NCBI GenBank assembly: GCA_964415525.1
Contig: CAYQAS010000056.1
Coordinates: forward strand, 1-27,313
Reading direction: 5' to 3'
Length of the DNA: 27,313 nucleotides
Source: CAZPUI01 sp964415525
Lineage (GTDB): Bacteria > Acidobacteriota > Holophagae > Holophagales > Holophagaceae
Position numbers and translations under genes: made by a program. Each line of letters starts with the position of its first letter. Within the stretch, counting starts at the first letter, position 1. The notes below the pieces were generated by a model, which was not told the DNA's origin, searched no databases, and saw only the letters and a program-made list of their open reading frames with translations. Below are positions 1 to 7,615 of this stretch, piece after piece.

Positions 1-1476
1 GCCGTCCTCGTCCCGGCGACAGCCGTCCCCGGTGATGTAGTAGTCGACATGCGGCCGCAGATAGGTCTTGATGAAGCGCGGGTGGTCGTTCTGGATGGTG
101 CGCGCCTGGCCCGGCCAAGGCTGCTTGATGGCCAGGAAGCCGCTGACGCCGTTGCCGGGCACTTCCTTCCCGTGCTCATCCAGCACCACCGGCTCGATGC
201 CGAGGAAGGGCAACGTCGCGCTGCCGGGCTTGAGGTCCGTGGCGTAGGGCAGCGGCGTGATCATGATGCCGCCCGTCTCCGTCTGCCACCACGTATCCAC
301 GACAGGGCAGCGCTTCTCGCCCACCACCTCGTGGTACCACTTCCAAGCCTCGGGATTGATGGGCTCGCCCACCGTCCCGAGAATGCGCAGGCTGCTGCGG
401 TCGTATTTCTCGACGAAGGCGTTGCCTTCGCGGGCCACCGCGCGAATGGCCGTGGGCGCCGTGTAGAACTGGGTGATCTTCAGCCGCTCGACCATCTCCC
501 AGTAGCGGCCCGCGTCTGGGTATGTGGGAATGCTCTCGAACAGCACCGTCGTGGCGCCATTCAGCAGCGGCCCATAGACGACATAGCTGTGGCCCGTGAT
601 CCAGCCGATGTCCGCCACGCAGGCGTAGATGTCGCCATCGCGGTAGTCGAAGACGTGGCGATGCGTCAGCGCCGCCTGCACCAGGTACCCAGCCGTCGTA
701 TGCGCCACGCCCTTGGGCTTCCCAGTGCTGCCAGAGGTGTAGAGCAGGAAGAGGGTGTCCTCGCTGTCCATGTGTTCGATCGGGCAAACCGGACGCTCAG
801 CATCCATGGCCTCCCGGAGCCAAATATCCCGCTGAGGGTAGAAGGGGATTTTGTTGCCGGTGCGCTGCACGATGAAGACGTGCTGCACGCTGGGGCACGC
901 CATTACGGCTTCATCCACCGTGCGCTTCAAGGGAATCACCTTGCCGCCGCGCACGCCCTCATCCGCCGTGATGACGGCCTTACAGTGGGCGTCGTTGATG
1001 CGGTCCCGCAAGGATTCCGCGCTGAAGCCCGCAAAGACCACGTTGTGCACCGCGCCGATGCGGGCGCAGGCGAGCATCGCCGCCACCGCCTCCGGCACCA
1101 TGGGCATGTAGATCGCCACGCGGTCGCCCTTGCGGATGCCGTGATGACGCAGCACGTTGGCCAGCTTGCAGACCTCCCGCTGGAGTTCGCGATAGGTGAG
1201 CGTCTTGCCGTGCCCTGGCGCATCCGACTCCCAGATCAGCGCCACCTGATCACCCCGGGTCTTCACATGGCGATCCACGGCGTTGTAGCAGGCGTTGAGT
1301 TTTCCATTGAGGAACCACGCCACCTGTCCGTGTTCCCAGTCGCAGTCTTTCACCTGGTCGAAAGCATGGAACCAGTCCAGCACGTCCAGAGCCTGCTCCC
1401 CCCAGAACCCTTCCGGGTCCTGGATGCTCCGCGCATAGAGCGCACGGTAGCGGTCAAGGTTCAGCGGCTCGGTCAT
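1..1476 (-). CDS. acs: Acetyl-CoA synthetase (AMP-forming), 3' end beyond the window
   Basis: Activates acetate with ATP and CoA to acetyl-CoA via acetyl-AMP in the cytoplasm. The minus-strand frame is open for 492 codons from ATG 1476 to the first base of the window, so the C-terminal domain (roughly the last quarter of a ~650-residue family) is missing. The protein starts MTEPLNLDRYRALYARS. The adenylation P-loop YTSGSTGKPKG is at residues 246-256, the WWQTETGG core motif lies around residue 405, and YYITGD is at 479-484, just before the hinge to the missing domain. A GGGAGG Shine-Dalgarno sequence sits a few bases upstream of the ATG. It is divergent from bioD across 92 bases. Identity as an acetate/propionate-type acyl-CoA synthetase is very secure; acetate rather than propionate is the likeliest substrate from overall similarity. 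Confidence 0.95.
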   Translation of the reverse strand, partial: MTEPLNLDRYRALYARSIQDPEGFWGEQALDVLDWFHAFDQVKDCDWEHGQVAWFLNGKLNACYNAVDRHVKTRGDQVALIWESDAPGHGKTLTYRELQREVCKLANVLRHHGIRKGDRVAIYMPMVPEAVAAMLACARIGAVHNVVFAGFSAESLRDRINDAHCKAVITADEGVRGGKVIPLKRTVDEAVMACPSVQHVFIVQRTGNKIPFYPQRDIWLREAMDAERPVCPIEHMDSEDTLFLLYTSGSTGKPKGVAHTTAGYLVQAALTHRHVFDYRDGDIYACVADIGWITGHSYVVYGPLLNGATTVLFESIPTYPDAGRYWEMVERLKITQFYTAPTAIRAVAREGNAFVEKYDRSSLRILGTVGEPINPEAWKWYHEVVGEKRCPVVDTWWQTETGGIMITPLPYATDLKPGSATLPFLGIEPVVLDEHGKEVPGNGVSGFLAIKQPWPGQARTIQNDHPRFIKTYLRPHVDYYITGDGCRRDEDG

Positions 1477-1568
1477 GAGACCTCCCAGGGGGACATTGGG
1501 GGATCTGATGCCGTTTCCGCCGTGAACTGTTCCATCAGACGTGCGCATGGGCGCATTAGCATCGAGGC
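1477..1568. promoter_or_regulatory. Divergent acs/bioD intergenic region with a -10-like TAGCAT before bioD
   Basis: This 92-base gap must hold the promoters of both divergent genes. On the plus strand TAGCAT (1557-1562) fits the TANNNT pattern of a -10 box and lies exactly six bases before the bioD ATG. The only purine-rich motif for bioD (GAGG, 1564-1567) is one base from the ATG, too close to act as a ribosome site. A leaderless bioD transcript is therefore plausible. No clear -35 box is visible on either strand. Confidence 0.35.
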
Positions 1569-2177
1569 ATGGACCTCGCCGCCCTTCCCTCCCCCCTCTG
1601 GGTGCTCGGCACCGACACCGGCGTGGGCAAGACCCACGTCAGCGCCCGCATCGCCCGGGCCTGGGCCACCCTGGGCCCGGTGGTCTACCGCAAGCCCTTC
1701 CAGACGGGAGTCGTGGACGCAAACGATCCCGAGGCGGACCAGGGCGTGGTGGCAGGGCCCGGAATCGCGGTGGAGACCGGCATCGTGCTCCGGGAGCCCC
1801 TGAGCCCCCTAGCGGCGGCGGAGGCCGAAGGCCGCACCCTGGACCTGGATGCCGTGCGGGCCTGGACGATGCGGCCGGTGCCGGAAGGTGCGCGCCTGCT
1901 GCTGGAACCCGCGGGAGGCGTGATGGTGCCCTTGGCGGATCGCGTGCATTTCCTCGCCTGGGCCACGGACCTCAAGGTTCCGGCGGTAGTGGTGGCCCGG
2001 GGCGCCCTGGGCACCCTCAACCACACCCTGCTGACCTGCGAGGCACTCATGCTCCGGGGCTGGATCATTCCCGCGGTCTTCCTGAATGCCGGGCTGGATG
2101 GGGACCATGACGCCGCCTTGCGCAACGCCGATGTCCTGCGGCGGTTCCTGCCGATGCCCGTGGTCGTGGTGGATTAG
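1569..2177 (+). CDS. bioD: Dethiobiotin synthetase, C-terminally short
   Basis: ATP-dependent carboxylase that closes the ureido ring of dethiobiotin from 7,8-diaminopelargonate and CO2, the penultimate step of biotin synthesis. The 202-residue product has the P-loop GTDTGVGKT at residues 14-22 (K21, T22), a KPFQTG substrate-binding stretch near residue 38, the EPAGG motif around E113 (EGAGG in E. coli), and an NHTLLT segment near residue 145. The protein stops right after LPMPVVVVD. The E. coli enzyme continues here with a LLGEIPW-type segment and about 28 more residues, so this version appears truncated. No other biotin gene is adjacent. The in-frame sequence after the TAG stop looks like part of an unrelated outer-membrane protein. 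Family assignment is firm; full activity is less certain because of the short C-terminus. Confidence 0.88.
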   Translation: MDLAALPSPLWVLGTDTGVGKTHVSARIARAWATLGPVVYRKPFQTGVVDANDPEADQGVVAGPGIAVETGIVLREPLSPLAAAEAEGRTLDLDAVRAWTMRPVPEGARLLLEPAGGVMVPLADRVHFLAWATDLKVPAVVVARGALGTLNHTLLTCEALMLRGWIIPAVFLNAGLDGDHDAALRNADVLRRFLPMPVVVVD

Positions 2178-2336
2178 CACGGCGCCCGGATCGGCGCGGG
2201 CTTCCGCTGGAGCCGTTGGCTGGGGGTGGAGGCCCGTTACCACCTCATTCAGCTGGACACCCATCCGGACAGCGGAGCCGACGCCAGCACCAGCGCCTAC
2301 ATCACCCTCCAAATGGCCCTGCGTTTCGGATCATGA
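2178..2336 (+). pseudogene. C-terminal remnant of an outer-membrane beta-barrel protein
   Basis: Directly after the bioD TAG, in the same frame, 52 sense codons run to a TGA at 2334-2336 with no start codon near the beginning. The translation has alternating hydrophobic/polar residues, for example GVEARYHLIQL and a final YITLQMALRF. This resembles the last two strands of an OmpA/OmpW-like barrel, which usually ends near an aromatic residue. Without its N-terminal part it cannot be a functional protein. It is best read as the tail of a barrel gene left by a deletion that joined it to bioD. Alternative: chance open frame in GC-rich DNA. Confidence 0.45.
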
Positions 2337-2400
2337 AGGTCCCCAGGGGCCGCCCTCGATTCGATTTCAGTTCATGGCCCCCGACACCGATACGGCCCCC

Positions 2401-2934
2401 ATGCGATGGAGCACCGGGTTCCCCGTCCTGGCGCTTGCGGCCCTCGGGTGGGTGCAGGCGGAGGATCCCCTCGTTCCTGAGAGCAAGGCCAAGGTGGACA
2501 TCCTGTTCACCCTGCCGGGCTACGTGAATTGGCCCCGCAGCGGCAACATGGAGGACCGTTCGCGCCCCTTCAATATCGGTGTGTTGGGGATGTCCGGGCT
2601 GGACGCCGCGCTCATCGAGGCCAGCACCACCCGCAAGGTCCGGGGCAAGCCCGTGGTCGTTCGCTATGCGCAGCGAGCCCAGGATCTCGTGGATTGCCAC
2701 ATGATCTTCCTGCGGGGTTCCGACTCACAGCGTCTCCCGGAGGTCTTGGACGTCCTGCGGAGTCAGGCCGTGCTCACGGTCTCCGACACGGCCCACTTCT
2801 CCGCCAGCGGCGTGATGGTCAGCCTCGTGCTGGACCGCCGTCGGATCAGCCTCGTGGTCAACCCTTCGCTCATGAAACAGGCCGGGTTGGAGGCCAGCAG
2901 TCTGCTGCTGCGCCTGGCTCGGGTGGTGGAGTGA
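2401..2934 (+). CDS. YfiR-like periplasmic protein (DUF4154)
   Basis: The 177-residue product starts with a typical signal peptide (MRWSTGFPVLALAALGWVQA), then a YfiR-family domain: a KVDILFTLPGYVNWP opening, PFNIGVLG near residue 58, DCHMIFLRG near residue 100, a VLTVSDTAHFSASGVMVSLV block, and a final LVVNPSLMKQAGLEASSLLL segment. In Pseudomonas YfiR is a periplasmic repressor of the diguanylate cyclase YfiN; elsewhere the family often sits beside TonB-dependent receptors. No YfiN-like cyclase is encoded here. An upstream in-frame ATG at 2374 exists, but ATG 2401 places the signal peptide at the N-terminus. No Shine-Dalgarno sequence is seen; a GATACG hexamer six bases upstream may be a -10 box. 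The next gene starts four bases after the stop, indicating an operon. Confidence 0.82.
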   Translation: MRWSTGFPVLALAALGWVQAEDPLVPESKAKVDILFTLPGYVNWPRSGNMEDRSRPFNIGVLGMSGLDAALIEASTTRKVRGKPVVVRYAQRAQDLVDCHMIFLRGSDSQRLPEVLDVLRSQAVLTVSDTAHFSASGVMVSLVLDRRRISLVVNPSLMKQAGLEASSLLLRLARVVE

Positions 2935-2938
2935 GGCC

Positions 2939-4972
2939 ATGCGCGACGGCCGACGCTCCCTTCTCCCGGTGCTCGTGGTGCTTCTCGATTCCACGTGGCT
3001 ACCCGCCCAGGCACCTCCCCCGGACCCCCTTCGCAGGCTGACGGAGCGGGAAATCATCTCCGAGCCCGGCCCCACGCAGCCGGTATCCGACTCCCCCGCC
3101 ATCAGCACCATCATCAGCGCCGAGGAGCTGTGGCGGTCGGGCTGCCGCTCCGTGGCCCAGGCCCTCCGGCTCGTCTCCGGCTTCTACGGCATCGACGACC
3201 ACCTAGGGGAGAACATCGGCGTCCGTGGCCTGAATCCTGGCCCCCGGGCCTACAGTCGCATCCTCAAGATCATGATCGACGGCCAACCCGTGGCCTTCGG
3301 ACCCGATGCCACCACCTTCCTCGGCCCCGAGCTGATTCCCCTGGAGGCCGTGGACCACATCGAGGTGAGCCGCGGCCCCGCAAGCGCCCTGTACGGGGCC
3401 GACGCTTTCCTCGGTGCCGTGAACATCGTGACCAGGGGCTTCAGTCGGGGCACCCACGCCTCCGTGGTGGCCCGCGGCCTGGGACACCGGGGTTCCGGCG
3501 GTGAACTTCTGGCGGAGACCGGGGGCATCCGATGGGCCCTGCTGGCGGCGGCCTCCCACCATGAGCTGGACCGCTCCGGCCTCGCCTTGCCTCGGACCTC
3601 GCCCGTGCTGGGTTACGCCTCGGTTCCCCCCGAATCCTCAGGTCGGGACCGGGCCCATCCCACCAGCTTCTTCACCAAGGCGGAAATGCGCACGGAAGGC
3701 GGCGTGCGCACCGAGGCCACCTTCCACCTCACCCGGCTCTCCAGCGATGTGGCCTGGGCCGACTACACACCTTTGGCAACGGACAGCACCCTGCGCATGC
3801 GCCAGTCCTACCTTCGCATCCTGACGGAATGGCCCATGGGTCCCGACTGGGCCCTGCGGGCCCACGCCACCCGTTCTGAAGGCCGACCCGAAGCGGGCGA
3901 ACGGCTGGCCTCCACGGAACCCACTCTCAGGGTCCGACGCGATTTTGGTACCACAAGCCTCGACCTTGGCCTTCAGGCCCGGCTGGTCTTCGGCCTCCAG
4001 GACTCCCTGACCTTCGGCCTCGACCATGTCCGGGACGACCATGACCTCATGCGCGTGATCCAGGAGGACCTGACCACCGGAACCTCCCAGCCCTTGGGCG
4101 CCGCGCCAGGATCCCTGCGATTCGAGAACACGGGTCTCTACGGCCAGCTCCGCACCAGGCTCGGGGAGCACTGGAACATCGATGTGAACCTGCGGGAAGA
4201 CCGTCACGGGCGCTACGGCAACACCTTCTCCCACCGCGTCAGCCTGCTCCGCCGCTTCTCTGAGGCGCTCTATGCCAAGGCCCTCCACGGGAGCAGCTAC
4301 AAGGCGCCCTCCCCTTACCAGCTCTATGCGGCGCCCCTCTATCCCGCGGAGATCCGGGGCAATGCGGACCTCAAGCCAGAGCGGGCGAAGACTTCCGAAT
4401 TCGAATTCGGCTGGGAGCCGGATCACCGAATCCAGGCGCGATTGCGGGGCTTCCACATCCATGTGGATGGGCTCATCGTGCTCGCCCCCCGTGGAACACC
4501 GACCCCCGTGAACCTTGGGGTCCAGCAGTCCTCCGGCTTCGAAGCCGAACTGAAGGCCCTCCTCGGACGCCACCAGTGGCAGGCCGCCCTCACCTTTCAG
4601 CGGAGCCGCGGCCAGGAGCCGCGCCCGTTCCAGGGCATGGTGGAGACCCCCTCGAGCCTCTATCCCCAACGGCTGGGCACCCTCCAGTGGACGGTGCAGA
4701 TGACCGAAAACGCCTCGTCCACCCTGGAAGCCCGTGCGGCGGGGCCGCGACGCGCCAGCGGCTCCAACATCCTGGGGAACCACGAGCGCCCCTACACCCT
4801 GCCCGGCTACCTCACCTTGAACGGCGCCCTCCACCTCACCCGGGGCCGCTGGTCCCTCAACCTGCGGGTGGAGGATCTGCTGAACCGCCGCTGGACCGAG
4901 CCAGGATTCCGAGGCTATGACGTGCCCTCCCTGGGCCGCACCATCCAGTTCACCGCCGGATGGCGGTATTGA
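2939..4972 (+). CDS. TonB-dependent outer-membrane receptor
   Basis: The 677-residue product has a signal peptide (cleavage likely after AQA, residue 25), a plug domain (about residues 55-165) and a 22-strand-type barrel. Plug landmarks are SVAQALRLVSGFYGI, NIGVRGLNPG, MIDGQPV, and IEVSRGPASALYGADAFLGA followed by VNIVTRG. The barrel includes the common YKAPSPYQLY and LKPERAKTSEFEFGW motifs and ends TIQFTAGWRY with an aromatic C-terminal residue. It imports or senses an unknown ligand using TonB energy. It starts four bases after the YfiR-like gene and is followed 11 bases later by a solute-binding lipoprotein gene, so the three are probably co-transcribed. The ligand cannot be told from sequence; no iron or cobalamin gene is nearby. 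Confidence 0.93.
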   Translation: MRDGRRSLLPVLVVLLDSTWLPAQAPPPDPLRRLTEREIISEPGPTQPVSDSPAISTIISAEELWRSGCRSVAQALRLVSGFYGIDDHLGENIGVRGLNPGPRAYSRILKIMIDGQPVAFGPDATTFLGPELIPLEAVDHIEVSRGPASALYGADAFLGAVNIVTRGFSRGTHASVVARGLGHRGSGGELLAETGGIRWALLAAASHHELDRSGLALPRTSPVLGYASVPPESSGRDRAHPTSFFTKAEMRTEGGVRTEATFHLTRLSSDVAWADYTPLATDSTLRMRQSYLRILTEWPMGPDWALRAHATRSEGRPEAGERLASTEPTLRVRRDFGTTSLDLGLQARLVFGLQDSLTFGLDHVRDDHDLMRVIQEDLTTGTSQPLGAAPGSLRFENTGLYGQLRTRLGEHWNIDVNLREDRHGRYGNTFSHRVSLLRRFSEALYAKALHGSSYKAPSPYQLYAAPLYPAEIRGNADLKPERAKTSEFEFGWEPDHRIQARLRGFHIHVDGLIVLAPRGTPTPVNLGVQQSSGFEAELKALLGRHQWQAALTFQRSRGQEPRPFQGMVETPSSLYPQRLGTLQWTVQMTENASSTLEARAAGPRRASGSNILGNHERPYTLPGYLTLNGALHLTRGRWSLNLRVEDLLNRRWTEPGFRGYDVPSLGRTIQFTAGWRY

Positions 4973-4983
4973 GGAGCGGAGCC

Positions 4984-6240
4984 ATGTCTCGTCCCGAGCG
5001 CCTCCTCGTCCCCACCCTCCTGGCCTTCATGGCGGGCTGCGGCGGCCTAGAGGACCGCGCCCCTGCCCCTGACCCCGACGCCATCCGCATCGGCTGCATC
5101 CGCTACCAGCAGGGAGACTTGATAGACGACATGTACAGCTACGGCGCGGCCCTGGCGGTCGCGGAGATCAACCGCCAGGGGGGCGTCCTGGGTCGCCCGC
5201 TCCAGTTCCTCGCCAACTCGGACCGTCCCGGTTCCCCTGGCGGGCTCCAGGGCACTCGGGATCTCCTGCGGGCCGATGTCGTGGCCATCATCGGCGGCCC
5301 CACCAGCGCCCTGCACCTGGAGATGGTCCAGCTCACCGCGCCCCTCGGGGTTCCCCTGGTCAGCCCCAGCGCCACGTCCCCGGCACTCTCGGAACTGGCG
5401 GCGGCGGGCACCCTCAGCTTCCGCGTCGCCCCGAGCGACGCGCTTCAGGGGCGCTTCCTCGCGGATCGCGTCTACGCGGAAGGCATCCGCACCATGGGGA
5501 TCCTCTACCGGGACGATGCCTACGGCAGCGGCCTCATGGAGGCCTTCCGGGATCGCTTCACCACCCTGGGCGGCCGCCTCACGGCCGCGACAGGCTATGA
5601 CTCCAATTCCACCGTGGGGCTGCGAAGGCGGGTGGAGGCGCTCCTGGAGGCAGGCATTCCTGAGGGGATCCTGCTGCTCAGCTTCTCCACGGATGGCACG
5701 GCGCTGAGTCAACACCTCGCGGCACTGCTCCCCCGACCCATGCCCCGGTTTTTCGGGACGGACGGCATCAACAATCTGGCCTTCTTCCAGAATGCGGAGC
5801 CTGAGGTGGTGGAGGGAGTCTACGGCAGCACTCCGGCCTTCCCGGACAGCCCTGCCGTGCAGGCCTTCCAGCGCAGCTACCTCGCGGAACTGGGGGCCGA
5901 AGCGACTCCCACCGCGGCCTTCGCCTACGATGCGGTCTACACCATCGCTCTGGCGGTGGCAGCAGAGGGACAGGCGACGCCCGCCGCCGTGCGCAATCAG
6001 ATCCGCCGCGTCACGGGGGGTCTCGAAGTCGGCACCCTCGTCACGGCGGCGGACCTGCCGAAGGCCCTGGAGCTGCTGAAGGCGCGCAAACCCATCGATT
6101 TCCAGGGACTCACCGGTCGCCTGGACCTGGATGCCAAGGGGGATCCGACGCAGACGACCTATGCCTGGTGGCGATACCGCAAGGGGGTCGTGGAGATCCT
6201 GACAGTGTCGGAAGTCACCGGGGCGTCGGCCCCACGCTGA
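4984..6240 (+). CDS. Leu/Ile/Val-type (family 1) periplasmic solute-binding lipoprotein
   Basis: The 418-residue product begins MSRPERLLVPTLLAFMAGC, a lipoprotein signal with Cys19 as the probable lipidation site. The rest matches the LivJ/amide-binding fold: IRIGCIRYQQGDLIDD, AALAVAEINRQGGVLGRPL, a VVAIIGGPTSALHLEM segment, PLVSPSATSPALSEL, MGILYRDDAYGSGLMEAFRD and a YDAVYTIALAVAAEG stretch. Such proteins bind amino acids or small amides and normally feed an ABC permease, but no permease or ATPase gene is present. Placed after a YfiR-like protein and a TonB receptor, it may act as a ligand sensor or shuttle in the periplasm. A GGAG ribosome site precedes ATG 4984. The 3' end overlaps the convergent ycaQ-like gene by 26 bases. 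Confidence 0.88.
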   Translation: MSRPERLLVPTLLAFMAGCGGLEDRAPAPDPDAIRIGCIRYQQGDLIDDMYSYGAALAVAEINRQGGVLGRPLQFLANSDRPGSPGGLQGTRDLLRADVVAIIGGPTSALHLEMVQLTAPLGVPLVSPSATSPALSELAAAGTLSFRVAPSDALQGRFLADRVYAEGIRTMGILYRDDAYGSGLMEAFRDRFTTLGGRLTAATGYDSNSTVGLRRRVEALLEAGIPEGILLLSFSTDGTALSQHLAALLPRPMPRFFGTDGINNLAFFQNAEPEVVEGVYGSTPAFPDSPAVQAFQRSYLAELGAEATPTAAFAYDAVYTIALAVAAEGQATPAAVRNQIRRVTGGLEVGTLVTAADLPKALELLKARKPIDFQGLTGRLDLDAKGDPTQTTYAWWRYRKGVVEILTVSEVTGASAPR

Positions 6241-7405
6241 CCCCCAAGAAGTCGGCCAATCGAACCAGGGCCGCATCCAGGGTCCGCTGGCGCGCCTTGG
6301 TGGCCTTCACACCTGGCTCCCACCAGAGGCCCAGCACCTCAAGGAAGCGCCGGTCCTTCGAGAGCCGCGGCTCGACGCGGCCAACGAGCCGGGTGCCCTC
6401 CAGGATCGGCAGGACGTAGTAGCCGTAGGTGCGCTTTGCTTCGGGCACGAAGGCCTCGAAGCGGTAGTCGAAGCCGAAGCGCCGCAGCAATCGTGCGCGA
6501 TCCCGCACCACGGGATCGAAGGGCGCAAGGAGCCGCAACCCCGCCTGGGGTTCCGGCAGTCCTGTCAGTCGTGTCTCCCAGTCCGCCAGGGCTAAGGCGG
6601 GTTGCGGGGCGGCGCCATCGGCGGAGGCGACTTCCACCGGCACGATGCGGCCCTCCCGTCGGGCCAGCGAGCACCAGGCCTTGGCATCGTCCAGGTCCAG
6701 ATGGGCCCAGAAGGCCGCCAACTCCCGGGGTGTGAAAATGCCCAGGCGATCGGCGGCGCTCCCGCAGGCCCAATTCCGGTGCGCCTCGACATCGGGTTCC
6801 GGCACGGCATGGGCCTCGGGATAGATCCGCTCCGGGAGGTCATAGCGTTTCTGGAAATTCACCCGACCCGCCACCGCCAGCCGTCCGGTACGCCAGAGAT
6901 AGTCCAGAGCGGCCTTCTGGGGTTTCCAGCCCCACCACGGGCCGCGCTTCTCGGGGTGCTCAAAGTCGGCGCTACGCAGCGCCCCCTCCGCCGCAATGCG
7001 CTCCAGCACGTGGGCGCAGACGCGGTCCGCCTCGTCCCCCAACAGGTTTCGCCACCACGCGTTCTCCCGGATGCGCGGATCATCCCGTTTCCAGCGGGGG
7101 CGCCAGTGGGGGTACCAGCGCGTAGGCACGAGGGACGCATCGTGGGTGAAGGCCTCGAAGCAGTCATGCCGATCCAGCAGTTCCCACACCTGGCCTTCCC
7201 GGTAGCCGTCGTGCCGCGTGTGAAGGATGAGGTCGTGGGCCCGCCCGCAGGCCCGGATGGTGTCCACCTGCACGAAACCGAGCCGTTCCACGGAAGCCTG
7301 CAGCGACGGACATGTGAGGCGCTTCCCCGGATCGTCCAACAACCCCTGGAGGCCCAGGAACAGGCGCGCGGCGGATTCGACGGGGATGACGGGCACGGGG
7401 GTCAC
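6215..7405 (-). CDS. YcaQ/AlkZ-family winged-helix DNA glycosylase
   Basis: The 396-residue product matches the HTH_42 (YcaQ/AlkX) family, which unhooks DNA interstrand crosslinks and removes bulky alkylated bases. The catalytic QxD motif is present as VQVDTI (Q46, D48), followed by the family-typical AHDLILHTRHDGYREG and AFTHDASLVPTRWYPHWRPRW stretches. WKPQKAALDYLWRTGRLAV lies mid-protein, and LAPFDPVVRDRARLLRRFGFDY leads to the C-terminal YGYYVLPILEGTRLVGRVEP block. Length is normal for the family (~400). The start is a GTG at 7405 with only a weak purine-rich region; a second GTG lies four codons later. It is convergent with the solute-binding protein gene and overlaps its end. The QxD form points to YcaQ rather than the AlkZ subgroup, which carries QxQ. 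Confidence 0.9.
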   Translation of the reverse strand: MTPVPVIPVESAARLFLGLQGLLDDPGKRLTCPSLQASVERLGFVQVDTIRACGRAHDLILHTRHDGYREGQVWELLDRHDCFEAFTHDASLVPTRWYPHWRPRWKRDDPRIRENAWWRNLLGDEADRVCAHVLERIAAEGALRSADFEHPEKRGPWWGWKPQKAALDYLWRTGRLAVAGRVNFQKRYDLPERIYPEAHAVPEPDVEAHRNWACGSAADRLGIFTPRELAAFWAHLDLDDAKAWCSLARREGRIVPVEVASADGAAPQPALALADWETRLTGLPEPQAGLRLLAPFDPVVRDRARLLRRFGFDYRFEAFVPEAKRTYGYYVLPILEGTRLVGRVEPRLSKDRRFLEVLGLWWEPGVKATKARQRTLDAALVRLADFLGVSVGPTPR

Positions 7406-7412
7406 GGTTCTC

Positions 7413-7574
7413 TCAGAATCCCATGCCCCAGCTCAGGATCAACAGGTGCCCGATGCGCCGTTCCTCGGGGCCCGAGCCGCCGGTGCGCAGGCCCAAGGTG
7501 CGGTCCCGCCGGAGCGCCGTCACACGTCCGTTGCAATCTTCTTCCGCGCATGTTCGGGGCCGGTCGTCAGGGGG
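7413..7574 (-). pseudogene. Possible C-terminal remnant of an outer-membrane beta-barrel protein
   Basis: A stop-bounded frame of 53 codons without a start codon ends seven bases upstream of the ycaQ-like GTG. Its C-terminal half reads like a barrel hairpin: a RDRTLGLRTGG turn, then HLLILSWGMGF ending in phenylalanine with alternating hydrophobic residues, as in BamA-recognised C-termini. The N-terminal part (about 7530-7574) does not look like protein-coding sequence. The fragment overlaps the upstream region of the GNAT gene on the other strand. It could be the tail of a deleted barrel gene or a chance frame. Together with the bioD-linked remnant it would be the second such tail in 5 kb. 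Confidence 0.3.
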
Positions 7575-7615
7575 TCACAGCGGAAACCGAAGCTGGCTTC
7601 ACACCGGAGGCAACG

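Noticed and set aside
49..1536. Long plus-strand open frame opposite the acetyl-CoA synthetase gene
   Set aside because: The minus strand encodes all acetyl-CoA synthetase motifs in order, and the plus-strand translation shows no recognisable domain; it is a shadow of high GC content.
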